Shown here piece by piece: positions 1 to 8,084 of a stretch of 20,351 nucleotides of DNA. Under the pieces are notes generated by a model. It was not told the origin of the DNA. It made no database searches and saw only the letters and a program-made list of their open reading frames with translations. Each line of letters starts with the position of its first letter. Positions within the stretch are counted from its first letter, which is position 1. The stretch is from a virus: positions 1 through 20,351 of IMG/VR virus record IMGVR_UViG_3300030331_003588, one strand, 5' to 3'. The translations under genes and the position numbers were made by a program.

Positions 1-1
1 T

Positions 2-3000
2 AGAGAAGCCATAGTTAGTGAAGAGCGTCCAAGTAGAATTACCTTTGATTACGACAGGCAAGGCTCTGCTAGAATTACTCCTAGTGATGTAAGACAGGCA
101 AAAAGTATTTACCGTGAAGAATTACAATCTTTTAATGACGAATTTAAACCAAAAAGAAATATAGATGACAATATTGTTAAAACAGCTATTGCATTTGCAA
201 AAGAAGACTTTTATAGATTAGATGAGGATTTAGCAATAGAGTTTGAGACGGCTTCTAATAGAGCAATTGATAATTTAAACAAAAAACTAAAACAAATAGG
301 AGCAAATAAAGAATTACAAAATGAAGTTGCTGATTTATATAGCAGACTATCAGATGATTATTCTACAAGATTAAGAAACTACGACCGTCTTGATTTACAA
401 GAAAGAGTTTCAGGATTTAACCCTATTGAAGGAAAAAAACAGGTTATAGAAGCAGGTACAGTAATATCAATAAGACAAGATGTACCATTCTTTTTAAGAA
501 CGGGTAAAATGGCCCTTACAGCTCACGAACCAACTGAGTCAGTAGCACAAGGTAAAGTTATAGGATATTTACCTACATCAAAACTATCAGGTCACCCCGA
601 CGGAGGTAAAGTTAAATTTATTATAGATGAAGCCATAGAACAAGCGGCTTTTGATATAGGTTCAGGTAAAACAGGTAAAAGACCTTTTGCTACTTACAAT
701 GGTAAATTTATTCCTAGAACCACCGAAGAAAACTACGCAGAAGCCGTAGAAATAATGAAAAATAATTTTGACTTAGATGGTAACCCAAAAGATGAAAGTA
801 AATGGGTTCAGGTTGCTTTTAATCCAAGAAGACATTCATATTTCTATACAAGACATAATCAAAAACCTGTAATATCTGCTGACGAAGTTATACAAGTTGA
901 AAATTTAATATTAGCTAAGAATCCTAAATTAGGACAAAAATCAAATTTTAAATATCAGTTTGAAGCAGAAGTAGAAGAAAGACTAGGTAAAGATACAGTC
1001 GAAAGAATTAACAAAACAATCTCCACTGTAAAAGAACAAGAGTTAGCAAAAACTGTTGTTAGTGTTACAAGTCCAGAAGGAATTGACTCTATATTTGGAA
1101 GGTTTAGACAAGCGTTTATTAACCAGTACGAAGGTATAGAAAGGTTAATGAACATTGCGGCAAAGAATTTACCAGAAGGATTCGATGTTTTAAGAGGTGA
1201 AGTTAACGCTCTGGCCTCTGCGGTGTTCTCTGATTTCGGTGCGGCTGTATCTTCAGAAGCGTTTAAACGTGGGGTACCAGTGCTGGACGGAGGAATTACT
1301 CTCGTAGAATCCGTAGACAAAGATGGAAAGAAAATACATAAAGGTTTGATGGAAGTGCTAGAGCCCTTGATGGCTAGAGATGACCCAGACGGATATGTGT
1401 TTAAAGCTTTCCAATACTATATGTCTGCCAAGCGTTCACAAGAGTTAGTCGCTAAAGAAAAAGCAAGGGTAGCTAAGGTACGAAAAGAAATAGAAATTGA
1501 AAGAGCAAGAATAGAATCTCAGTTTGGTACAGGTCCGTTAACATTTGAAGAAGCAAAAAGAAAGAAAACTCTTTTAGCTAATTTACCAAAAGACCCCAAA
1601 CCTCAATACACTGAGAAGCTATTTACACCGGAAGATATTAAGAAAGCTGATGAATTAGCTAAGACATTCCCAGAGTTTGAACAAGTACGAAAAGATTATC
1701 AGACGTTTAATCGCTCATTAGTTAAATATCTCATTGATACTGGAGTTCTATCCAAAGAGATGGGTGAGTCATGGATGAGAGATTCCTTTTATATTCCTTT
1801 CTATAGACAAATGGAAGGTGAAGAAACATCTGGTCCAAGATTGTTATCCGGTCTTGCAGGACAAAGACTAACGCCTAAGATAAAAGGTGGAGAGCAAAAG
1901 CTTGATGATTTCTTTTTAAACGTTGTACAAAATACAAGAGCCGCGATAGAAGCGGGATTGAAAAACGAAGCGGCTAGAAAAACAATAAGTTATGCGGTTA
2001 GATTGAACGACCCTGCCATGAATGTTCCTTATGCTATGAAGGTTAACAAAAAGTTTGCAGGGGATAATGATGTAATCAGAATTAGAGAAGATGGTAAGGA
2101 TGTATATTACAGAGTTGCCGACCCTCTGCTTCTGTCGTCTATGCAATCGTTTACAACTCCCCATATACCGGGAATACAAATACTGTCTAAACCGGCTACA
2201 GTGTTGAGAGAGATGGTAACAAGAGACCCCGGATTTATGATGGCAAACTTATTCAGGGATTCTTTTTCTGCATGGTTCACCAGTGGAGCAAAAGGATACA
2301 CACCTATAATTAGTTCTCTCAAACAATTGACACAAACTGCCGCAAATATGTCTCCGGAAGCACAGCTTCTTATGAGTGCAGGAGTCGGCACAGGTTACGA
2401 GTTCAAGGCAAACGTACTAGACACAGCCGAAGAAGTCAGAAGGCAAATGAGAGAAAGAGCAGGTACATTAACAGGGCTTGATAGAGCAGGACAAGCACCG
2501 TTAGCGCTGTGGAGAAAGCTAGAAAAAGGTACAACATTATCTGATATATCCACAAGGGCGGCTGTAGCTGAACAAGTTTTAAAGAATGGCGGTTCAAGAG
2601 CAGACGCTGTGTATCAAGCAATAGAGATAATGAACTTTAACAGAAAAGGTTCTAGTCCAATTATTAGAATACTAGCGGCCTCAATACCATTTTTAAACGC
2701 TCGTATACAAGGTTTAGACGTTCTTTACAGAGTTGGCATGGGTAAGATGGCTACCAAAAACCAAGCGGCCAGACACAAAGCGTTCTTAAATAGAGCACTA
2801 TTTATGATTGCTTCATCTGTTTTGTATTACTACTTAGCAAAAGACGAAGAAGAATATCAAACGGCAGAGGATGAGCAAAGAGATTTAAACTGGATTGTAG
2901 GTTCAGCTAAACTGCCAGTTCCATTTGAATTAGGAATATTATTTAAAACAATCCCTGAGAGATTATCTGCATACTTTATGGGGCATCAGAAAGCTGATGA

Positions 3001-3697
3001 CCTAGCAGAATCTATGACAAGGAATTTAATTTCAACATTCAACTTTCTTCCTATACCACAGGTTGCGAAACCATTGATTGAAGTTACATCAAATCACTCA
3101 TTCTTTACAGGTGAAAGAATTGTAGGATTAGGACAGGAAGGTATAGAAGAAAGATATCAGGCAAACAACGGCACATCTTTGTTTGCAAGAAGTATAGGTG
3201 AAAACACAGGAATATCCCCGATTCAAATAGACTATTTAGTTAGAGGATATACAGGTACTTTAGGTAGTTATGCTGTAATGTTGTTGGATTCTATATTCCG
3301 CGGGCAAGGAGACCCAATCAAACCAACGTTTAATCCTGAGCAAATGCCAGTCTTAAAAAGATTTTTTGCTAGTCCTGAGAGCACGAAACCAAAAACAGAT
3401 TTCTTTAAATTAAGAGTAGAATTAGATAAGGCAGTCTCTACAATCAATCATCTGGAAAGAACAGGAAAGACCAACGAGTTACTTGAATACTTGAATGAGA
3501 AACAACCTCTAATAGATTTAGCGCCATACATAAGACAGTTAGACAAAGATTTAAAGTCTTTGAGGTCAGAGAAAAACTTTATATTAGAGAGCCCAAGCAT
3601 GGCTCCTGAATTAAAGCAACAAACACTAAATGCTATACGCACTGCTGAAATGAATTTATTATCTAATATAAATCAGTTCAAGTCATATCTGCGATAA
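2..3697 (+). CDS. Giant polyvalent virion-type protein, 5' end outside window
   Basis: The reading frame is open from base 2 to the TAA at 3695-3697, so the protein enters from upstream and shows at least 1231 residues here. The Met at 509 is internal: the 169 codons before it are open and code-like, with no ribosome site in front of 509. A stretch near 509-900, with motifs such as GHPDGGKVKF, WVQVAFNPRRHSYFYTR and ADEVIQVENLILAKN, resembles a module I know from large polyvalent phage proteins. A later segment near 2680-2750 (PFLNARIQGLDVLYR) resembles the LPD38-type domain. The rest is mostly charged and helical, with one hydrophobic segment near 2800-2840. By family knowledge such proteins are ejected or internal virion proteins delivered with the DNA; that role is inferred. 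The 3' end overlaps the convergent HNH gene by 20 bases. Confidence 0.8.
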   Translation, partial: REAIVSEERPSRITFDYDRQGSARITPSDVRQAKSIYREELQSFNDEFKPKRNIDDNIVKTAIAFAKEDFYRLDEDLAIEFETASNRAIDNLNKKLKQIGANKELQNEVADLYSRLSDDYSTRLRNYDRLDLQERVSGFNPIEGKKQVIEAGTVISIRQDVPFFLRTGKMALTAHEPTESVAQGKVIGYLPTSKLSGHPDGGKVKFIIDEAIEQAAFDIGSGKTGKRPFATYNGKFIPRTTEENYAEAVEIMKNNFDLDGNPKDESKWVQVAFNPRRHSYFYTRHNQKPVISADEVIQVENLILAKNPKLGQKSNFKYQFEAEVEERLGKDTVERINKTISTVKEQELAKTVVSVTSPEGIDSIFGRFRQAFINQYEGIERLMNIAAKNLPEGFDVLRGEVNALASAVFSDFGAAVSSEAFKRGVPVLDGGITLVESVDKDGKKIHKGLMEVLEPLMARDDPDGYVFKAFQYYMSAKRSQELVAKEKARVAKVRKEIEIERARIESQFGTGPLTFEEAKRKKTLLANLPKDPKPQYTEKLFTPEDIKKADELAKTFPEFEQVRKDYQTFNRSLVKYLIDTGVLSKEMGESWMRDSFYIPFYRQMEGEETSGPRLLSGLAGQRLTPKIKGGEQKLDDFFLNVVQNTRAAIEAGLKNEAARKTISYAVRLNDPAMNVPYAMKVNKKFAGDNDVIRIREDGKDVYYRVADPLLLSSMQSFTTPHIPGIQILSKPATVLREMVTRDPGFMMANLFRDSFSAWFTSGAKGYTPIISSLKQLTQTAANMSPEAQLLMSAGVGTGYEFKANVLDTAEEVRRQMRERAGTLTGLDRAGQAPLALWRKLEKGTTLSDISTRAAVAEQVLKNGGSRADAVYQAIEIMNFNRKGSSPIIRILAASIPFLNARIQGLDVLYRVGMGKMATKNQAARHKAFLNRALFMIASSVLYYYLAKDEEEYQTAEDEQRDLNWIVGSAKLPVPFELGILFKTIPERLSAYFMGHQKADDLAESMTRNLISTFNFLPIPQVAKPLIEVTSNHSFFTGERIVGLGQEGIEERYQANNGTSLFARSIGENTGISPIQIDYLVRGYTGTLGSYAVMLLDSIFRGQGDPIKPTFNPEQMPVLKRFFASPESTKPKTDFFKLRVELDKAVSTINHLERTGKTNELLEYLNEKQPLIDLAPYIRQLDKDLKSLRSEKNFILESPSMAPELKQQTLNAIRTAEMNLLSNINQFKSYLR

Positions 3698-3965
3698 TCT
3701 GTTTAACCTGTTTAAACAAGTCCCACTCATCCCCGTATCTTTTTTCAAACTCTTTTTTCCAAGGATGGCGAGACACCCATCTACCATTATTAGACCCTTC
3801 CCTGTGGTGATGGAAGCATAAAGGAATGGTATGCAAATGGTCCACCCTCCTACTGTTTTTCAGTATATGATGGATGTCCGCCGGAACTCTTGGTTTACCC
3901 TCGTTATAACAAACTATACAACCTATATCTTGTAATTGATTGAACCATTTTTGGTGTTTATTCAC
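3678..3965 (-). CDS. HNH nuclease, Ref-like
   Basis: This 95-aa protein has a zinc-binding CIVC pair at residues 16-19, a DIHHI motif near residue 32, and LCFHHHREG near residue 49, followed by a basic WKKEFEKRYG segment. The order Cys-pair, His-His, Cys/His cluster fits the beta-beta-alpha metal fold of HNH nucleases. It is especially like the small phage P1 Ref type, which cuts DNA in recombination settings; the Ref assignment is less certain than HNH. It is the last gene of the long leftward operon and its start overlaps the upstream stop by ATGA. Its stop lies inside the convergent giant gene, so no dedicated terminator fits between them. Confidence 0.8.
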   Translation of the reverse strand: MNKHQKWFNQLQDIGCIVCYNEGKPRVPADIHHILKNSRRVDHLHTIPLCFHHHREGSNNGRWVSRHPWKKEFEKRYGDEWDLFKQVKQIIADMT

Positions 3966-4198
3966 TTCCAGACAGGTCCGCCGGACTCAAAACTCTGCCT
4001 TTTTGTCCCCATCGGTATGCCTAATAGTTTTTTAACTTTTATCAACTTATCGTGGAATTCAATGGAGCTCATTCCTATATTGTGCGCGACCACATAGAAT
4101 GGAAGTCCCTTGTGAGTTTCATACATAGCGATAGCAACTTTTTTTAAATCATCGTCTATGTTAGTTAATTGATTTTTATATTTGTTAGAAAATCTCAT
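3962..4198 (-). CDS. Hypothetical protein, 78 aa
   Basis: I do not recognise this protein. It begins basic (MRFSNKYKNQ), continues with predicted helices, and contains a segment (residues 34-60, VVAHNIGMSSIEFHDKLIKV) spaced like a helix-turn-helix. That resemblance is weak. The start codon directly follows the upstream stop with no gap, and its own stop overlaps the HNH gene by four bases. It is therefore probably made by translational coupling inside the recombination operon. Its place next to a nuclease suggests a DNA-related accessory role, but that is inference only. Confidence 0.65.
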   Translation of the reverse strand: MRFSNKYKNQLTNIDDDLKKVAIAMYETHKGLPFYVVAHNIGMSSIEFHDKLIKVKKLLGIPMGTKRQSFESGGPVWK

Positions 4199-4777
4199 TT
4201 AATGTGCCTCGTCTCTCAAGGATTGTTTCTTTAATAAATATGTTTTCCAATACATTTCAGCCGCATCACAGTATATTTCGTTTTCTCTCCAGCTTCTTGT
4301 TTTGCTAAAGTTAGCGGCATCAACAGGGGAAAAGTTTTGAATTAATACTTGGAACATTGCTAAATTTTTTATTCTGCTTTTTAGTTTGTAGTGTTCGACA
4401 TTTTCTTCTGCCACCATTCCAGCATATATTATTGTAAACAATGCTCCCACACCGATTTCCATTGCGCTTGGACTGTCGTTTCTTCTTATCGTAGATATGT
4501 GATAACGAAAATAATCTAAAGCTTCTATTTTGTCTAGTATTCGCTTGTCAATTTCTTTTGATGTATTTTCATAAATACCCCAAAAGTCGTTATACACAAG
4601 CTCATTCCCATATGTAACCGCAAGTTGTTTAAACAAGGTAAAGTAGTACACATCTGAAAAAGCAGTCAAAAAGTTTCCATCCTGATAATAAACACACCAA
4701 TCATCTTTTTTACCAGTTCCAAAAAATACACTTTTATCGTCATCCCATACCTTAATTTTCCTAATATTTTCTGTCAT
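4199..4777 (-). CDS. Hypothetical protein, 192 aa
   Basis: I cannot assign this soluble protein. The N-terminal part (residues 1-75) is rich in aromatic residues and looks like beta strands (WCVYYQDGNFLTAFSDVYYF). The C-terminal part (residues 80-190) is mostly helical and ends in a charged tail. There is no signal peptide and no clear catalytic motif. Its start overlaps the stop of the glycosyltransferase gene by ATGA, so both are likely made together. It could be a partner of that enzyme or an unrelated accessory protein. Confidence 0.7.
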   Translation of the reverse strand: MTENIRKIKVWDDDKSVFFGTGKKDDWCVYYQDGNFLTAFSDVYYFTLFKQLAVTYGNELVYNDFWGIYENTSKEIDKRILDKIEALDYFRYHISTIRRNDSPSAMEIGVGALFTIIYAGMVAEENVEHYKLKSRIKNLAMFQVLIQNFSPVDAANFSKTRSWRENEIYCDAAEMYWKTYLLKKQSLRDEAH

Positions 4778-5562
4778 ACTATTCTCCCTTCAAAAACATG
4801 AGTTCCTATATGTTTCAAATGTATATCTGGGTCAACAAAAATCTTTCCGCCTTTTTTTCTCCAGAGTTCACAAAAATGATAATCCTCCGATAACAAAGCC
4901 CCTGTGTAGTCAATGCTAGTGTCAAAAAATTGCTTAACCAAAGGTTTAATATAATTATCATTTTGGTCTTTTAAAGTCGATGACCTATATATTGCAACGC
5001 TAGAGGACAGGTCTTCAAAAACTTTTCTTTTAACCATCATAAAACCAGTTCCAGCGTGACGAACTTCAATTAAACCTCTAGAGTCTTGTTTAATCTTTGT
5101 AACACCGTCGGGCAGATTAATGACAAAATTACACGAGTATTCATTTAAATTATTCATGCCAGCATCAGAAGCTTTTTTTACTCTATCCCATTCAATTTCT
5201 TTTTTAGGATACAAACCACAAACAATATCTTCATCATAGCTGTACAGCCTGCTTATAGAATCTTCCTCAAAATAAATATCAGCATCAATAAACATTAAAT
5301 GGGTAAATTTATCGTCATCCAAAAACATTCTAGCTAATTCGTTTCTCGCTCTCGTAATCAAAGACTCATTCATAAGACTTGCTAGATGACACTCTATTCG
5401 TTGCTTTCTTAGTTCGTTCATCGCGTTTATAGTAGCCATTGTAAAATGACCTGTGCACATACCTCCAAACATTGGAGTAGCAATTAAGATACAAGGAGAC
5501 TTTGTTTTTTCACCAACGTTTAAACTTTTGTTAGCAGATTCGTTGATTGTAAACTTTGTCAT
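4774..5562 (-). CDS. GT-A fold glycosyltransferase
   Basis: The 262-aa protein opens its core with CILIATPMFGGMCTGHF, a nucleotide-sugar-binding first strand. It then carries ITRARNELARMFL and the hydrophobic strand LMFIDADIYF near residues 88-97, whose DAD is the metal-binding DxD motif of GT-A enzymes. The family transfers a sugar from a nucleotide donor. The acceptor cannot be read from sequence: modified DNA, a virion protein or a host envelope glycan are all possible. I chose the second ATG at 5562 because an AGGAG site lies 6 bases before it; the first ATG at 5568 touches the site directly, although it would make an ATGA overlap with the upstream stop. Sitting among recombination genes is unusual for a surface-glycan enzyme. 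Confidence 0.8.
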   Translation of the reverse strand: MTKFTINESANKSLNVGEKTKSPCILIATPMFGGMCTGHFTMATINAMNELRKQRIECHLASLMNESLITRARNELARMFLDDDKFTHLMFIDADIYFEEDSISRLYSYDEDIVCGLYPKKEIEWDRVKKASDAGMNNLNEYSCNFVINLPDGVTKIKQDSRGLIEVRHAGTGFMMVKRKVFEDLSSSVAIYRSSTLKDQNDNYIKPLVKQFFDTSIDYTGALLSEDYHFCELWRKKGGKIFVDPDIHLKHIGTHVFEGRIV

Positions 5563-5564
5563 AT

Positions 5565-5801
5565 TCATCTCCTTTCCGTTCCAAATAATGTTTTTTTGTC
5601 AGCATATAAAAACATACACTTAGCTTCCATCTGCTCAAACGTAAAGTCCTCAAAAGTTATATCGCTTCTACCTAGCTTATATCCGTCATCTTTACCGACC
5701 GTGTAAGCTTCAGTCCACAAGTCAAATGTTTTGCCATTATATTTTTCTAGCCATCCCCAAGAAAACCAAGCTCCTAATAAAAAACTAATTATTAATTTCA
5801 T
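5565..5801 (-). CDS. Small membrane-anchored protein, 78 aa
   Basis: The protein starts with KLIISFLLGAWFSWGW, a single hydrophobic segment at residues 2-17 that would act as a membrane anchor. A soluble, acidic and aromatic-rich tail of about 60 residues follows. It could be an uncleaved signal anchor, since no clear signal-peptidase site is visible. An AAAGGAG site precedes the start, which overlaps the upstream stop by ATGA. I do not recognise a family. Possible roles include a spanin-like or membrane accessory protein; neither is supported by a specific motif. Confidence 0.65.
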   Translation of the reverse strand: MKLIISFLLGAWFSWGWLEKYNGKTFDLWTEAYTVGKDDGYKLGRSDITFEDFTFEQMEAKCMFLYADKKTLFGTERR

Positions 5802-6112
5802 TTGTCTCCTTTCTCTAATTTTTTTCTAGCGAATAAAGATACATCTATGTTATCAAGATTTTTCCATCCTCCTAACGCGGGAGGCGGTTGCTCTTTTACA
5901 AAATAAACGTACTGCCTTTTCTTATTAGGAATAGGTAGCCTATACACTGAACCGTCTTTCTCTAATCTAAGAAGTAATTCCCTAATTAAATTAGCACCAA
6001 CGTTAAGTGCTTCAGAAAGAGCATTAGGAGAAAACCCATCACGTTTCATTTGTGTTTTCATATATTGACGAACTTTTATCTTCAACTTTGACTTCCTCCC
6101 CCCTACGCCCAT
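5798..6112 (-). CDS. Winged-helix-like DNA-binding protein
   Basis: The 104-aa protein has a basic N-terminus, then SPNALSEALNVGANLIRELLLRLEKDGSVYRL (given here in parts: SPNALSEALNVGANL and IRELLLRLEKDGSVYRL, residues 28-59), and next KKRQYVYFV. Helix, turn, recognition helix and a two-strand wing in this order fit a winged-helix DNA-binding fold, so it may be a phage regulator. The chosen start has a GAAGGA site 8 bases upstream but overlaps the DUF3310 gene by 74 bases. A shorter start at 6061 would reduce that overlap to 23 bases but has no good ribosome site. Confidence 0.65.
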   Translation of the reverse strand: MGVGGRKSKLKIKVRQYMKTQMKRDGFSPNALSEALNVGANLIRELLLRLEKDGSVYRLPIPNKKRQYVYFVKEQPPPALGGWKNLDNIDVSLFARKKLEKGDK

Positions 6113-6362
6113 ACATGTCTTCCTTCTTGATTTCGTTTTCCAAAAATTTAAGATACCACATAGCTTTTCGTAAATCGTTTAATTTACTTGCGTAAAGATT
6201 GCCATCAACTATTTTTTTGCCGTAACGCATTAAATATTTAAGAGCGCTTAAACGTAAGTGCCCTTGAAACTCCTCCGGGCTGGAGGTAGATTTTAAAGCA
6301 AAAATAGTTTCAACGATTTCTGATTTATAGTGCTTTGGATTTACAGCATCGTCTTCAGTCAT
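6039..6362 (-). CDS. DUF3310 family phage protein
   Basis: The opening VNPKHYKSEIVETIFAL, followed by HLRLSALKYLMRYGKK and DLRKAMWYLKFLENEI, is the hallmark pattern of the DUF3310 family (NPKHY, ALKYL.R.GKK, DL.KA.WYL). As I recall, that family includes phage T7 gp1.7, which has nucleotide kinase activity. That function should not be assumed here, since many members are short and untested. The start overlaps the RHH gene stop by eight bases. The hydrophilic tail after residue 80 is the part shared with the next gene in another frame, and is likely free of folding constraint. Confidence 0.8.
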   Translation of the reverse strand: MTEDDAVNPKHYKSEIVETIFALKSTSSPEEFQGHLRLSALKYLMRYGKKIVDGNLYASKLNDLRKAMWYLKFLENEIKKEDMYGRRGEEVKVEDKSSSIYENTNET

Positions 6363-6648
6363 TTATAAGCTTCCTTATATCTTGTTCAAACCCGTTTTGC
6401 TTAGATTGAATCTCAACTATAAATTTTTCAACTAAATTTATACAATCATCCACGCCTGCTTTGTACCCATTGAGATAAGGGTTATCGCCTTTTACTATTG
6501 CTTTGAAACCTAGACGCATAGCTTCCGACACAGACATGTTGTTGTGTGTAGCAAATCCTTTTACTTCATCAATCATTGTTTGTGGCATATAAATCATCAA
6601 AGGAATATGCTTGCCACTAAACTCCAAATTTTTCTTTCGACCACTCAT
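6355..6648 (-). CDS. Ribbon-helix-helix type protein, 97 aa
   Basis: Residues 14-55 read as a short beta strand (IPLMIYMPQTMIDEV) followed by two helices (FATHNNMSVSEAMRLGFKAI). This is the pattern of CopG/Arc-type ribbon-helix-helix repressors, which bind DNA as dimers through the strand. The C-terminal 40 residues form a second helical part that could mediate assembly. A GGAG site lies 7 bases before the start. The gene overlaps the upstream gene by 32 bases. It is one of three possible regulators in the window that could bind the repeated 12-mer operator-like box; no evidence links it to that box beyond co-occurrence. Confidence 0.7.
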   Translation of the reverse strand: MSGRKKNLEFSGKHIPLMIYMPQTMIDEVKGFATHNNMSVSEAMRLGFKAIVKGDNPYLNGYKAGVDDCINLVEKFIVEIQSKQNGFEQDIRKLIND

Positions 6649-7033
6649 TGTAATTCTCCATCATATTGTCAAAAGCTTTTTTTGCTTTTGCGCTGTTGTT
6701 TAGTTGAACACGGCTACTAATTGCACAAATCGAATATAAAACTTTTACAGCCGATGATTCAGAAGAAACTTCTTCACCTATTTCGCTAGATAAGTATTCC
6801 CAGAATGATTTGTTCTTACAAAGAATCCCTGCTTCTTTAGTTCTGTTCTTATAGGAAACAGGGGTCTCATCATCACTAATTCTAGCCATGGCAACTATGT
6901 ATCGTGCCCCACAAAAATCTCTAAACAATTCTTCTGGCAACTCGTCAGGATGTACTCGCAAGGTTAAAACAAAGCCAGTGGCATCCTGTTTAAGAGCCAT
7001 CTTTATTGATTCAAAATGTAAAGCATCTACCAT
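6617..7033 (-). CDS. Conserved phage protein of the recombination module
   Basis: The 138-aa protein begins MVDALHFESIKMALKQDATGF and has a strand-rich core LTLRVHPDELPEELFRDF followed by GARYIVAMARI. I have seen this HPDE-P-EL / G-RY-VA pattern in small conserved phage proteins next to SSB and annealase genes, but I know no proven function. The second half is helical and charged. It lies eight bases after the SSB-like gene and overlaps the RHH gene by 32 bases. A role in single-strand DNA handling is a guess from neighbours only. Confidence 0.75.
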   Translation of the reverse strand: MVDALHFESIKMALKQDATGFVLTLRVHPDELPEELFRDFCGARYIVAMARISDDETPVSYKNRTKEAGILCKNKSFWEYLSSEIGEEVSSESSAVKVLYSICAISSRVQLNNSAKAKKAFDNMMENYNEWSKEKFGV

Positions 7034-7041
7034 AGTCTCTC

Positions 7042-7374
7042 CTAAAAGGGTATATCAGGGTCTATCTTCTCAGACTTGACTTCGTTTGAAGATTCGTGGT
7101 TCGCTGTGTTGTTTAATTTAGCTTTTTCCTCTTCGGATTTATAAGTGTTTAAACTTAAAGAAAGAAACTTATCTCCCTCCTTTGTTGTTTTCCTCCAAGC
7201 AGATAGCTTCATTATGGCAACTTTAATTTGATTGCCTTTTTCATCGTAATCAGTCTCAACATCTAAGTCGGACATAACTACCTTAAACTTCCCTGTGATG
7301 TCAGGGCTCTTGGCGCTCTTTTTAGACTTTGCAGTCCACAGTGAGCCACTGTTTGGCTTTAGTTCGTATGCCAT
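7042..7374 (-). CDS. SSB-like protein with DIPF tail
   Basis: The last residues are KIDPDIPF, preceded by a disordered, Asn/Ser/Glu-rich linker (residues 82-103). This matches the acidic tip of bacterial SSB proteins (DDDIPF in E. coli), which docks nucleases, helicases and recombinases. The body (residues 1-80) is strand-rich and basic near the N-terminus (TAKSKKSAKS) and could be a small OB fold, but no classical SSB motif is evident. Its position directly after the annealase gene, with a single shared base, supports a single-strand DNA-binding role. Being only 110 aa, it is shorter than cellular SSB. Confidence 0.7.
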   Translation of the reverse strand: MAYELKPNSGSLWTAKSKKSAKSPDITGKFKVVMSDLDVETDYDEKGNQIKVAIMKLSAWRKTTKEGDKFLSLSLNTYKSEEEKAKLNNTANHESSNEVKSEKIDPDIPF

Positions 7375-8084
7375 TACACGTTCTCCTCTATCTTCTGTTT
7401 TACTTTCTTAGCGGAATTAACAAGCATTTCGTACACCTCTGGATTAAGTTCTTTCAATTTGTCAATCTCTGGTTTATTGGCTTGCCAAAGGTCTCGTAAG
7501 CCAGCCTCTGTTTCACAGCTATTGATAAATTCCTTTGCAAAGTATGCCCAATATTCCTGTCCTTTTGGTGAGACATGTTGTAAACCCTTTTTAGGTTTTT
7601 CTTCAGGTACATCAATCTTTTCGTTTTTTTCGACATCAACATACATCTCGTCTGTTTCATCTTGTGTAAATATATCCAAACCTAAACCAAAGGTTGCAAT
7701 AGTTTTAACAAGACAACGCTGGTAAGCTGTATTAATTGCGTAAGCGTCAGGATTAACAATAGCTTTAGGTTTACCGCCCCAGTTGGTGTACACAGGCAGT
7801 ATGTAATGCTTTGTTACGTTGTTAATAGTAACTGATGTTTCTACCATGATACTCCCATCAGGATAAACTGTATGTGGCAGAAACCTCCAAGAAGCACTTG
7901 GGTACGCCATAATTAACTGTTTAACAACTACTGCCCAAGGTAAATAATCGAACTTACCTTTCGACTTAAGAAAGTCCTCCATCTTGATTGGCAATAACTT
8001 CTTTGTTGTATTGACTGCACCACTCTGCAACTCCGCAGTAGTTTCCGGTGCATCGGATTGGTTCACCTTTTCTTTGTTCGACAT
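7374..8084 (-). CDS. Single-strand annealing protein, Sak3/DUF1071 type
   Basis: After a low-complexity N-terminus (residues 1-35) come DYLPWAVVVKQLIMAYPSASW, DGSIMVETSVTI, ILPVYTN and then INTAYQRCLVKTIATFGLGLDIF near residues 118-140. This is the DUF1071 (Sak3) pattern of phage recombinases of the Erf/RAD52-like groups, which anneal complementary single strands during phage recombination. The tail beyond residue 160 is a charged helical extension. A strong AAGGAG site 7 bases before the start fixes it at 8084, even though the gene then overlaps the nuclease gene by 119 bases. Partner genes are the nuclease upstream and the SSB-like gene downstream. Confidence 0.87.
   Translation of the reverse strand: MSNKEKVNQSDAPETTAELQSGAVNTTKKLLPIKMEDFLKSKGKFDYLPWAVVVKQLIMAYPSASWRFLPHTVYPDGSIMVETSVTINNVTKHYILPVYTNWGGKPKAIVNPDAYAINTAYQRCLVKTIATFGLGLDIFTQDETDEMYVDVEKNEKIDVPEEKPKKGLQHVSPKGQEYWAYFAKEFINSCETEAGLRDLWQANKPEIDKLKELNPEVYEMLVNSAKKVKQKIEENV

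Noticed and set aside
509-3697. Giant gene starting at the Met at 509
   Set aside because: The frame is open from base 2 with code-like sequence and there is no ribosome site before 509, so the start is upstream of the window.
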